The notes beneath the pieces are model-generated. The model was not told where the DNA came from and did no database searches. It saw only the letters and a program-made list of their open reading frames with translations. A stretch of 64,000 nt of DNA from Streptomyces sp. P3. Its GTDB lineage: Bacteria; Actinomycetota; Actinomycetes; Streptomycetales; Streptomycetaceae. Numbering within the stretch: position 1 is the first letter of the stretch; every line of letters starts with the position of its first letter. The translations under genes and the position numbers were made by a program. The stretch spans positions 5,473,501 to 5,537,500 of the forward strand of contig JAFEKX020000001.1 in assembly GCA_016893485.2 (NCBI GenBank), written 5' to 3'. Of this stretch, positions 11,601 through 21,008 are shown one piece after another.

Positions 11601-13947
11601 CAGTTGCCCGCACCCGAGTTCGGCTCCCGGGCGGGACGGCCGCCGGCCACCCCGCGGGAAGCGGCGATGGCGGCGCTCTTCGCCGACGTGCTCGGCCTGG
11701 CCTCGGTCGGCGCCGACGACCGCTTCTTCGACCTCGGCGGCGACAGCATCCGCTCCATCCAACTCGTCGGCAGGGCACGCGCGGAGGGGTTCCGGATCAC
11801 CCCGCGCGACGTGTTCCACGACCAGACGGTCGAGGCCCTGGTGGCCCGGGCCGCCCAGAACGCCGAGGCGTACCCGGCGGACGACGACGCGGTCGTGGAC
11901 GTCGACGCCTGGGAGGAGATCCTGCGGACCCCGGACCCGGCCTACCCGGTGACCGACGCCTCACCGGCCACGGACCGGGGGCGCATCACCCGGCGCGTCA
12001 CCGGCGGGGACGCCGAACGGCTGCTGACCGTCCTGCCGCGCCTCTACCGCTGCGGCCCCGAACACATCGCGGTGGCCGCACTCGCCCCCGTGCTCGTCGA
12101 GTGGCGCCGCGAGCACCTGCCGGAGGCCGGAGCCCGGCTGCGACTCGACCTGGCCACCGCGACCCTGCCGACCGCGCACCCGGTACGTCTCAACCCGGGC
12201 GTCCCCGACCTGGACAAGGCGCTGGCCGAGCCGCGGGAGCTGTCGCGGGTGCTGAAGCGGGTCAAGGAGCAGGTGCGCGCCGTACCGGAAGGCGGCCGGG
12301 ACTACGCCGCGCTGCTCGCCGACCCCGCGACCGCACAGCGGCTGGCCGCGTACGGGACTTCCCAAGTGCGCTTGCGTCTGCTGCCCGCCGGTCCAGCCCA
12401 TGCCGACGGCGACGTGCGCTCCGGGGACGACGGCACGGAACACACGCTCGGCATCGATGTCCGGCAGGCCGACGACGGCACGGCCCTGGAGGCCGTCTGC
12501 TCCTGGGACGCCACACGGTTCTCCGAAGCCGCCGTGGCGGCGCTCGCCGACCGGTGGGTGACCTTCCTGGTCGCGCTGGCCGAGCTCGCCGAGCATCCGG
12601 AACTCGGTGGGCTGACCCCCTCGGACGTCGCTCTGGTCAAGGCCAAGCAGTCGACCATCAACCAGTTGGAGACCGACTACCCGGGCCTCCGCGACATCCT
12701 GCCGCTCACTCCCGCTCCAGCAGGGCTTCCTGCTGTACACCGCCGCCCACCACCACGGCCCCGACCCCTACCAGAGCCAGACCCTGTTCGAACTGGACGG
12801 GCCGCTGGACCCGGAGCGGCTGCGACAGGCGGCGCACGCACTCCTGATGAGGCACGACAACCTGCGCGCCGGCTTCACCCACCGAGGCCTTCAGGCTCCG
12901 GTGCAGGTGGTGCAGGACCGGGTGGAGGTGCCGTGGACCCTGCACGACCTGTCCCGGCTCGCGCCCGTGGACCAGGAGCGCCGGGAGGCGGAGATCCTCG
13001 CCGCGGACCGGGCCCGCCGCTTCGACCTGTCGGCGCCCGCGCTGATGCGTTTCACCCTCCTCCGGCTGGGAGCGGAGCGGCATCGGCTGCTCGTCGGCGA
13101 TCACCACATCCTGCTCGACGGCTGGTCCAACTCACTCGTGTGGCAGGAGCTGTTCGCCCTGTACCGCGGCGAACGGCTGCCGGCGGCACCGCCGTTCCGC
13201 GACTACCTGGCGTGGCTCGCGTCCTGCGACCGCGACGCCGCGGCGTCGGCATGGCGCAGCCATCTGGCGGACCTCGACGGCCCGACCAGGGTTCACGCGG
13301 CCCAGCCGGCACCGGACGTCCCGCTGCGCACCCTGAACGTCACGCTGTCACCGGACCTGACCGGTTCACTGCAACACCGGTGCGCACAGGCCGGGGTGAC
13401 GCTCAACACGGCCCTCCAGACAGCGTGGGGCATCGCGCTCGGCCGGCTCACCGGGCGCGACGACGTGGTGTTCGGCAACACCGTCTCCGAACGGCCGGCC
13501 GACCTCGACGGCGTCGAGTCCATGGTCGGACTCCTCCTCAACACCGTGCCGCTGCGCGTGCGCATCCAGCCCGGCGAGCCCGTCACCGAAACCATGGCCC
13601 GGGTGCAGGAATCACAGCTGGACATATTCCCGCACCGCTCCCTCGAACTCACCGAAATCCAACGGCTGCTCGGGAAAGGCGAACTGTTCGACACCTGCTA
13701 CGTGTTCCAGAGCTACCCCGCGGATTCCCCTGACGAAAGCGAGATCGGCGGACTGCGGGTGCGTGAACGGGAACTCGGCGCCAAGGGACTCCCGCACTAT
13801 CCGCTCGGCATCACGGTGACGCCCCGCCGACAGCTCGGCTTCACCGTCGGATACCACCCTCAAGTTTTCGACGACGACCAGATCCACGAGATCAAGGAGT
13901 CCATCATCAGTACGCTCGAATCGATCACGGCAGGGGAAGACCGATGA
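5646..13947 (+). CDS. Bimodular NRPS: A(Gly)-T-C-A(N-MT)-T-half E-C
   Basis: Main assembly line, about 2,765 residues once frames are rejoined. It opens with A1 and no C domain, as in an initiation module. A1 reads D-I-L-Q-L-G-L-I-W-K, the classical glycine code. T1 follows (FFDRGGNSLLA), then C (IHHIASDGWS, near 7890). A2 (NFDPTFCEL, NAYGPTEAT) reads roughly D-P-C-T-M-A-A-V-D-K, unassigned. A methyltransferase is inserted after A8 (VLEVGVGSG near 10470), predicting an N-methylated residue. T2 (FFDLGGDSIRS) is followed by only the C-terminal half of an epimerisation-like domain (about 11930-12640, no HHxxxDG), then a full terminal C domain (DHHILLDGWS near 13100) that lacks a downstream A-T. 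Single-base shifts occur near 5885, 7147, 8325, 8400, 8930, 10260 (losses) and 12712 (gain). Confidence 0.93.
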
Positions 13948-15235
13948 AGAACTTCCTGACAATGGTCCGCGGACTCCCGTTCGCCATGAAAGTCCTGCTG
14001 GCCTCCACCGCCGCGCGCAGCCTCAGCTTCTTCGCGATCCTGGCCTACATGCCCATCTACCTGTACGACACGGTGGGCATGAGCGGTGCCACCACTGGCT
14101 ATGTGATCGGTGGCAGCGTACTGGTCGGCACAATGGCGAGCGTTTACGGTGGCTATCTCGCGGACCGGGTCACCAAAATCAACCTGGTCATCATGCTGGA
14201 CCTCGCGATCATCCTTCTCTACCTCAGTCTGACGGTGATCCACGACCCGTTCACCGTCACCGGCGTCCTGCTGCTGACGAATATCGCCTCCTCGTCCATG
14301 GGCGTCGCCGGCAGTGCCCTGCTCTCCGATCTGGTGCCACCCGAGAACCGCACCAAGGTGTTCTCCTGCGCTATTCGTTGCAGAACATCGGTGCGGCGGT
14401 GGGTCCTTTCCTGGGCGTCGCCGCGGTCGCGGTCGGATCCGGCGGACCGTTCATTCTCAGCGTCACCGTCATCGGCGCCTCCCTGCTGCCGCTGGTCATC
14501 TTCCGCTCCCGGTTCCTGTCCACCGGAAAGGGTGCTCCGGCACTGGCTGCGGCAGAAGAGCAGAGCGCGGAAGAGCAGGCCGAGGAAGAGACTCCCACAT
14601 TCCGTCAGGTGCTCAAGGTGATGGGAGCGGACCGACGGCTGACCTACTTCACCATCGGTGGAATTCTCAGCATCGTCGTGTACGGGCCGCTCCTGACCTT
14701 CATGTCGCAGTACCTCGTCCTGGTGGAGGACCGCGACACCGCCTACCGGCTGGTCGCCTACATCTCCGCCGCCAACGCCGTCGCGGTCATCGGCGCCCAG
14801 TACGCCCTCGGCAGCCGTCTGAAGCCGGACAACCTGCTGAAGTGGCTGACCGTCGGGATCGGTGCCTTCGTCATCGGGCTGTTCGCGATGTCGCTCTCCA
14901 CGAACGCGGCCCTCATCGTCATCGCCGTGGTGATCTTCAGTCTCGGCGAGGTCATCGTGGTGCCCGCGGAGTTCACGTTCATCGACTCCATCGCTCCGGA
15001 AAAACTGCGCGGCAGCTATTTCGGCGCACAGAACCTCATCCATGTCGGCATCGCCCTGGGACCGATCCTCTGCGGTTTCCTCCTCCAGCACTTCGCGCCG
15101 GCCGCCATGTTCTACGTCCTGATCGCGGTCGTGGTCGTCAGCCTGTGGTTCTACGTCATCGGCTGCCGGGCCACGGCGGCCGTTCGCGAAACGGCGAAGG
15201 CGAAGGTGAAGGTGAAGGTGGTGAGTGAGACATGA
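13944..15235 (+). CDS. MFS exporter of the peptide cluster
   Basis: Major facilitator of about 430 residues with around 12 hydrophobic spans and the family loop GGYLADRVTKIN between helices 2 and 3. It sits directly after the NRPS with an ATGA overlap, so it is the likely export and self-protection pump for the peptide. A central charged loop (EEQSAEEQAEEE) separates the two halves. The C-terminal KAKVKVKV tail is coded by a short 6-bp repeat. One C is lost near 14366 (expected VFSLRYSLQNIG); both frames join into one transporter. Confidence 0.88.
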
Positions 15236-15894
15236 GCTTCGAGGAGATAACGCAGAAGACGTACTGCCCTTTCGCCAAGCCGTCGAAGATGGGGCCCGGG
15301 ATCACCATCCGGACCGCGGACGTCGAAAGCGAACTGACCGGCCACCGCGAAATCATCTCGGACTTCTTCCGTACGGCCGCCGAACGGTCACGCGACGGCA
15401 TGATCATCACCTTCGAGGACACGTCGCTCGGTATCACCCTGGACGCGCTGGTGGATCTCACCCGACGCTTCTACACCGTGCTCACGCACCTGTTCTCGAG
15501 CGTGTACATCCCCGACGATCCGCAGCCGGACGAACGCTGGTACGCGATGATCGAAGGCGAACTGTTCTTCCTGGTCTCCTTCGCCCCCTGCTATCCGGAG
15601 ACATCGCCGCGATACACCCACGGCGATCGGCGGACCTATTTCCTCCTGCAGCCCGCCAGCACTTTCGAGCGGCACGCAAAAGCTATTGGCCGGCAACGAA
15701 CAGGAATCAGCCGCGCGTTCAGCGCGGTCGGCAAACCGTACGACGTGCGACTGGCCAATCTGGAGAACGACATGTTCAAGGCCGTCATGCCGATCGGTGC
15801 TCTTGGCCGGCACATCCCCTGGTGGATCCCTGCGGGCGACACGACGCAACAAAAGGCTGACAGCAACCATTCGACATCAGAAGCGAGGCGTTAA
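15232..15894 (+). CDS. YqcI/YcgG family protein, GntA-like putative heme N-hydroxylase
   Basis: Intact 220-residue protein matching the YqcI/YcgG family by eye: an N-terminal CPFAK segment, an aromatic-rich core (RWYAMIEGELFFLVSFAP), the RYTHGDRRTYFLLQP stretch and a following TFERH. As I recall, this family includes GntA of guanitoxin biosynthesis, a heme enzyme that N-hydroxylates a guanidine group. Its start overlaps the exporter stop (ATGA), and its stop (TAA) overlaps the next ATG, so it is co-translated with a VioC-like arginine hydroxylase. That pairing makes guanidine N-hydroxylation of an Arg-derived residue a reasonable guess. Family assignment is moderate; substrate is speculative. 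Confidence 0.65.
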   Translation: MSFEEITQKTYCPFAKPSKMGPGITIRTADVESELTGHREIISDFFRTAAERSRDGMIITFEDTSLGITLDALVDLTRRFYTVLTHLFSSVYIPDDPQPDERWYAMIEGELFFLVSFAPCYPETSPRYTHGDRRTYFLLQPASTFERHAKAIGRQRTGISRAFSAVGKPYDVRLANLENDMFKAVMPIGALGRHIPWWIPAGDTTQQKADSNHSTSEARR

Positions 15895-16916
15895 TGAGTC
15901 AGTACCGCGGCATTCTGAGCTATGAACTCTCCGCCGAGGAGATATCTTCCCTCCAGCAGTTGCTCGCCGACCCGAGCGTGGCACAGAACGACCCCGGTGA
16001 GCAGGCGTTCTACGACAACGCCTGGGAGCTGGTGTCGCACGTGCCGATCGGACTCCGTCGGTTCCTGGAGGAATTCCGGCGCAATGACGCGGCCGCCGGC
16101 TTCCTGCTGAGCGGCTTCGGCGTCGACGACGAAGCCGTCGGCCCGACACCCCGCAACTGGGCCGAGGGCGCGGCCGCCGGACGTACCCGCCGAGAGGAGC
16201 TCTTCCTCGCGTTGATGGGCCAGTGCCTCGGCGAGGTGTTCAGCTGGCCCACACTGCAGTCCGGACGACTGATCCAGAACGTGCTGCCCATCGCCGGCGA
16301 GGAAGGCGAGCAGAGCGGACACGGCAGTGGCGTGCTCCTGGAATGGCACACCGAGGACGCGTTCCACCCCTACCGCTGCGACTACCTGGCCCTCTTCGGC
16401 ATCCGCAACCACGACCGGGTTCCGACGACGCTGGCCTCGATACAGGAGGTGCAACTGGCGGCGGACACGCGACAGGTGCTGTCCGAACCGCGGTTCTACA
16501 TCCTCCCCGACGACGAGCACCTGCGTCAGCTCGCCGTCCAGCGGCCCAACGACCCCGGCCTGCTGCGGATGCGCGAGATGAGGGACAACCCCGAACCCGT
16601 CGCCGTGCTCTTCGGCGCCGGAGACTCTCCGTACCTGCGCATCGACCCGTACTTCATGCGGTGCGTCGACGGCGACGCCGTTGCGGAGATGGCGCTCAAG
16701 GAGCTGGTGACGGAGCTGGAACGTGTGCAGCAGGACGTCGTGGTGGAAGCGGGCACCTTGCTGGTCGTCGACAACTACCTTGCCGTGCACGGTCGTCGAG
16801 CGTTCACGGCACGCTACGACGGAGCCGACCGCTGGCTGCAGAAGGCGGTTGTCGCACGTGATCTCCGTAAGTCGCGGTCCGCACGGGAGTCCGCCGCGGG
16901 ACGCCTCCTGGTCTGA
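15894..16916 (+). CDS. Fe(II)/2-oxoglutarate arginine hydroxylase-like protein (VioC/OrfP type)
   Basis: Intact 340-residue dioxygenase. The iron site is HTE in EWHTEDAFHPYRCDYLALF (about residues 149-151), a signature close to VioC-type arginine beta-hydroxylases. The distal His lies in NYLAVHGRRAFTARYDG (about 301), and the 2-oxoglutarate Arg in DRWLQ. It overlaps the YqcI/YcgG gene by 1 bp. It is the second such enzyme in the cluster; the first, at 3267, has HNE. The likely product is a hydroxyarginine used as an NRPS substrate or precursor. A strong hairpin follows the stop and probably ends the biosynthetic transcript. Confidence 0.88.
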   Translation: MSQYRGILSYELSAEEISSLQQLLADPSVAQNDPGEQAFYDNAWELVSHVPIGLRRFLEEFRRNDAAAGFLLSGFGVDDEAVGPTPRNWAEGAAAGRTRREELFLALMGQCLGEVFSWPTLQSGRLIQNVLPIAGEEGEQSGHGSGVLLEWHTEDAFHPYRCDYLALFGIRNHDRVPTTLASIQEVQLAADTRQVLSEPRFYILPDDEHLRQLAVQRPNDPGLLRMREMRDNPEPVAVLFGAGDSPYLRIDPYFMRCVDGDAVAEMALKELVTELERVQQDVVVEAGTLLVVDNYLAVHGRRAFTARYDGADRWLQKAVVARDLRKSRSARESAAGRLLV

Positions 16917-16924
16917 CCGCCGTC

Positions 16925-16963
16925 GGCCGGTCCTCGCGCAGGCGTGCGAGGACCGGCCCCTTT
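16925..16963 (+). terminator. Rho-independent-type hairpin after the biosynthetic genes
   Basis: Thirteen-base perfect stem (ggccggtcctcgc / gcgaggaccggcc) with an 8-base loop, followed by cccttt. It lies 9 bp after the second hydroxylase stop and before the regulator, so the regulator may have its own promoter. Confidence 0.75.
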
Positions 16964-16996
16964 CGCGGGAAAGGCGGCTCTTCTGGAACCCGGAAC

Positions 16997-18053
16997 GTGC
17001 AGGTAGGCTCCGAACGAGAAGAGGTAAGTGAACTCAATAGGTTCCCAGGGGACAGGGTGTTTGATGTGCTGGGTATCGAAGGGGAAACAGCGACGATCTA
17101 TCGCACGGTGCTGAGCAATCCGAATAAGGGATTCGATGAGATCAGGGAGATGACCGGTCTTTCCGAAACCGTTCTCCGTGCCCACCTGGACCGATTGAGT
17201 GAACTCTCGCTCGTCCGACTTCCTCCGGGTGATTCAAGGACTTTTCGCGCGGTCGGGCCGGAAGTCGCGATGAAATTGCTCCTGGCGCGTCAGGAGGCCC
17301 GGCTCGCCGCCGAAAAAGCGCACCGAGGACGTACGGCTCGCCGTCGAAAGCATGGTGGCGGAGTTCGCGCAGCGCTCGGGGGGGCGCGGTGAGCGCGATC
17401 GAGCAGGCGACCGGCATCGACGAGATCCGCGACCGGATCAGCCTGCTCTGCCACGAGGTGCGCACCGAGGTCATGGCGTTCGCCCCGTCCGGGGCCCAGA
17501 CCGTCGAGAACATGGAGGCGGCCAGGCCGCAGGACCTGGACCTCCTGGAACGCGGCGTACGGATGCGCACCCTCTACCTCGACAGCCTGCGCAACAGCCA
17601 GCCCACCGTGGCCTACGCGACGTGGCTGACGAGCCGAGGGGGTCAGGTGCGCACGGTCCCCACCCTTCCGGTGCGACTGCTGATCGTCGACCGGGAGACG
17701 GCCGTCATTCCGATGGACGCGGAATCGAGCGCGGACGGTGCCCTTTTCCTCAAGGGGAAGGGAATTCTCGCGGCCCTCTGCGAACTATTCGATTCGGTGT
17801 GGCAGCGAGCCGTCCCGCTGGGTGATGTGCCCGACGAAACCGACGTGCACCGGCCGAGCACGGTGGAGGTGGAATATCTCCGGCTGCTTTCCGAGGGGCA
17901 CACCGACGAGGTGATCGCCAGACGCCTCGGAGTTTCCCCCGCACCGCTCGCCGTATGGCCGCCGAGGTCATGGAGAAGCTGGGTGCCCGAAGCAGGTTCC
18001 AGGCCGGAGTGAAAGCGGCCCAGCGCGGCTGGCTAACCGTCGTCGGAGTCTGA
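16997..18053 (+). CDS. Cluster regulator: N-terminal TrmB-like winged helix plus C-terminal LuxR-type HTH
   Basis: Likely pathway-specific transcription factor. The N-terminus has a winged-helix pattern (IYRTVLSNPNKGFDEI, LSETVLRAHLDRLSEL). The middle resembles the TrmB-like effector domain. The C-terminus is a LuxR HTH (YLRLLSEGHTDEVIARRLG, then RTARRMAAEVMEKLGARS). The frame is broken near 17321 and 17380 (net +1 each) and near 17939 (one C lost). Joining the frames gives about 350 residues ending QRGWLTVVGV. The start is uncertain: GTG 16997 is the longest, while GTG 17058 just before VFDVLG is an alternative. As the last gene of the cluster, it probably controls the operon upstream. Confidence 0.75.
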
Positions 18054-18230
18054 GCGAGCACCACCGCTCCCCAATATCAGGGTCCCGACAGGACAATAAG
18101 TTCAGCCGCACCTGGGAAATCCTCCAGAACCGCTGGAGTTCCAGTGGAGCGGACACACGGCAGCGATTCGATCGGCGGGGGCATTCCGTCCGGGCGGTGG
18201 CCGGCCCCGGTGGAGTGGGACCGACCGGGC

Positions 18231-18548
18231 TCAGTACGAGTCGTCGTCGGAGTCCATGAGGTCGTGATCGTAGAGATCGTCGTCGTCTCCGGGCAGCGGC
18301 GGGAGCACCATGGCGCTTGGCAGCGGCCCTTGGTCCTGCTGGCGTGCGTAGCGGTGCGTACGGACCCGCAGGTGCATCTTCCGCTCCTCCGCCTTCAGCC
18401 GCCGCCGCTCCCGACGACCGGCTTCGTCGTCGTCCAGTTCCTGGGTGAGCCGGCGATTTTCCCAGTACTCCCGCTCCTGGTCGGCCACCTCCTCCCCAGG
18501 AGAAGGGACACCCTCACGGTCACCGTCGTCGTCCAAGGGGGCTGTCAT
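18231..18548 (-). CDS. Hypothetical small charged protein
   Basis: About 105 residues, starting MTAPLDDDGD and ending in a Asp-rich tail (GDDDDLYDHDLMDSDDD). The centre is strongly charged and helical (ENRRLTQELDDDEAGRRER). No known domain or membrane segment is visible. It is intact. It stands alone, divergent from the NIPSNAP gene, and could be a conserved Streptomyces hypothetical protein. Longer upstream starts exist, but the chosen ATG gives a protein without a low-quality N-terminus. Confidence 0.55.
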   Translation of the reverse strand: MTAPLDDDGDREGVPSPGEEVADQEREYWENRRLTQELDDDEAGRRERRRLKAEERKMHLRVRTHRYARQQDQGPLPSAMVLPPLPGDDDDLYDHDLMDSDDDSY

Positions 18549-18624
18549 ACAGCCGAGATTACTGCAGTCCGTAGTCCCCTCACAGGCCGCCTTCGAGCCC
18601 CCACGCATGCTGCATCATGTGGGC

Positions 18625-18936
18625 GTGATCACCATTCATCTGAAGTACGAGATCGACGCCGACAAGCTCGAGGACTTCGAGGAATACGGTCGCCGCTGGG
18701 TCGGGCTCGTCAACCGGTTCGGCGGGACGCACCACGGCTACTTCCTGCCGAGCGAGGGCGACAGCGACATCGCCTACGCCCTCTTCTCCTTTCCCAGCCT
18801 CGCCGCGTACGAGCAGTACCGCACCGACAGCATGACCGACCCGGAGTGCCAGGACGCCTTCGAACTGGCCCGCAGCACCCGCTGCATCAAGCGGTACGAG
18901 CGCCGCTTCCTACGACCGCTCGACGTCACGTCCTAG
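18625..18936 (+). CDS. NIPSNAP family protein
   Basis: About 103 residues of the NIPSNAP/dimeric alpha-beta barrel type: ITIHLKYEIDADKLEDFEEYG at the start, HHGYFLPSEGD in the middle and YEQYRTDSM towards the end. The GTG at 18625 is preferred because family members usually begin directly at this ITIHLKYEI strand; an ATG lies 17 bp upstream in the same frame. Members are small dimeric proteins of uncertain role, sometimes linked to monooxygenase-like chemistry. It is intact and followed by a convergent GNAT gene. Confidence 0.82.
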   Translation: MITIHLKYEIDADKLEDFEEYGRRWVGLVNRFGGTHHGYFLPSEGDSDIAYALFSFPSLAAYEQYRTDSMTDPECQDAFELARSTRCIKRYERRFLRPLDVTS

Positions 18937-18944
18937 AGCGCCGG

Positions 18945-19424
18945 TCACCGGGGTCGCCCCAGCCCCCGCAGCGCCTCGTCCGTCAGTCGGTACACCGTCC
19001 ACTCGTCCTGGGGGCGGGCGCCCAGCGCCTCGTAGAAGTCGATCGCGGGGCGGTTCCAGTTGAGGACGGACCACTCCAGGCGTTCGTAGCCGCGAGCCAC
19101 GCAGATCCGGGCCAGTTCGGTGAGGAGCGCCTTGCCGTGGCCTGCGCCTCGGGTGGTGGGGCGGACGTAGAGGTCCTCCAGGTAGATGCCGTGGACTCCG
19201 CGCCAGGTCGAGAAGTTGAGGAACCACAGGGCGAAGCCGACCGGTTCGCCGGTGGTGTCGTCGGTTGCCAAGTGGGCGTAGGCGCCGGGGTGTTCGCCGA
19301 AGAGGGCCTCGTGGAGCTGCTCCGGGGTCGCTCTCGCCTCCTGGGGTTCCTTCTCGTAGGCGGCGAGTTCGCGGATCAGGGCGTGGATGACGGGGATGTC
19401 GGTGGGCGTCGCGGTGCGGATCAT
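18945..19424 (-). CDS. GNAT N-acetyltransferase, diamine acetyltransferase-like
   Basis: Intact 159-residue acetyltransferase. The acetyl-CoA loop is RGAGHGKALL. The segments FALWFLNFSTW and GIYLEDLYVRP are characteristic of the spermidine/diamine acetyltransferase branch, so a small polyamine-like substrate is possible. The C-terminus has RLEWSVLNWNRPAIDFYEALGA. Its start lies near the stop of the MFS gene on the same strand, so the two may share a transcript. Confidence 0.88.
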   Translation of the reverse strand: MIRTATPTDIPVIHALIRELAAYEKEPQEARATPEQLHEALFGEHPGAYAHLATDDTTGEPVGFALWFLNFSTWRGVHGIYLEDLYVRPTTRGAGHGKALLTELARICVARGYERLEWSVLNWNRPAIDFYEALGARPQDEWTVYRLTDEALRGLGRPR

Positions 19425-19463
19425 GGGGAGGCTAGCGGACGGGGTGGCCGGAGCGCCGGATTC

Positions 19464-20776
19464 TCAGGCACCCTCGACCGCGTCCGGCACCTCGGCGGCA
19501 GCGCCGGGCCGCTCCCGCGACTCCGGCTTCCACAACTCCCCTTCTCGCGGCCCCTGTTCGTCCCGCTCCGCCTCTCCGCGCCGGGGCAGCAGCAACGGCG
19601 ACGCCAGCAACAACACCCCAGCGACCGCGATCGCCGCCCGCGGTGTCGTGACCGCCGCCAGCACTCCCCACAGGGCCGTCGTCGCCGCGATCGCCGCGCT
19701 CGTGCTGATGGACCAGGCCGTGAGGGTGCGGGCGACCCGCTCGGGGGCGGTCTGTTCGAGGCGGGCGGTGGCGAGGAGGGGGTTGAAGACGCCGATGCAG
19801 GTGACCATGGCGAGTTGCAGGGCGGCGACGAGGAGCATGCCGGGGAGTCCGGGGTGACGAACGCCAGGCCGATCGGCCAGCAGGCGCGGAGTGTCCCGGA
19901 GGCCCGCAGCACCCTGCGCCGGCCGAACCGGGCCGCGAGCGGGCGGGCCAGGCGGGAGCCGATGAAGCCGCCCGCGCCGGAAGAGGCGGCGAGGACGAGG
20001 GCGAACTGCCAGGGCGAGAAGCCGAGTTGGCCCAGCAGGAGGACGGCGAGCAGCGGCTCGGCGGCCATGATCAGGCCGTTGACCGTCATCGCGTTGAGGA
20101 GCAGCGGGCGCAGGGTGGGGTGGGCGAGGACGTAGCGCCAGCCGTCGAGCAGCTCGCCCGCGCGCAGCCGGGACCCGCCGGTCCGCTCGGGGCGCGGTTC
20201 CGTGCCGCCGATGGCGCGGATGCCGAGCGCCGACAGCAGATAGCTGACCGCGTCGGCCACCACCGTCGTCACCGGTCCGAACAGCCCGATCGCGGCCCCG
20301 CCGAGCGGTGGCCCGAGCATCGTCGAGGTCCAAGTCGTCGACTCGAAGCGGGAGTTCGCGACCAGCAGGTCCTCCGGTGGGACCAGCGACTTCAGGTACG
20401 ACCCGCTCGCCGCGTTGAACGCGATGTTCGCCGCGGCGACGACGACCGACACGACGAGGAGCTGCGCGAAGCTGAGCAGCCCGCACGCGAACGCCACCGG
20501 GACCGTCAGCAGCGCCCCGAACCGGATCAGGTCCATCGCGATCATCACCGGCCGTTTGCGGCGGAACTCCACCCACGGCCCCAGCGGTACGGCGACCAGC
20601 GCGCCCACCGCCCGCCCCGACGCGGCCAGCACGGCCACCTGGGTCGGGCCGGAGTGCAGCACGAGGATCGCCATGAAGGGGAACGCGCCGAAGCCGAGCC
20701 CGGTGCCGTACGAGCTGACCGCGAACGACGCCCACAGCCAGCCGAAACGGCGTCCCAGCGCCCGTCTCCCCGCCAT
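19464..20776 (-). CDS. MFS transporter
   Basis: Major facilitator of about 436 residues (RRFGWLWASFAVSSYG, AAANIAFNAASGSYLKSLVPP, DAVSYLLSALGIRAIGG), of the type often annotated as a putative drug or siderophore exporter. The start ATG at 20776 gives a clean N-terminus. The final third is shifted by one base near 19858; the C-terminal frame continues with LLVAALQLAMVTCIGVFNPL and a charged tail. It is divergent from the LysR gene, a common regulator-target arrangement. Confidence 0.85.
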
Positions 20777-21008
20777 TCGCGCCCCATCCGTTCCGGCTTC
20801 TCGCCTGCTCGCTCGCGCCCGATGATCCGGGCCGGACCGGGCCCCGACCGCGCGCCCGTCACCGGCGTCCGGGCCACCGGCATCAAAGCGAGTACCGGGC
20901 CCCGGGATCAAACAACCGACTCGCCGGGAAGTCACAACCCGTGGTTGTGCGGGCTGTTCAGCGGCTTACGGCGGCCCGTTGTCAGTGGCCGCCAGTATCG
21001 TCGCAGGC

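Noticed and set aside
10244..12847. 867-residue Arg/Pro-rich open frame on the + strand
   Set aside because: Alternate frame over the methyltransferase and carrier coding; no conserved motifs.
18144..20135. 663-residue + frame over the NIPSNAP, GNAT and MFS genes
   Set aside because: Low-complexity sequence crossing several well-supported genes on both strands.
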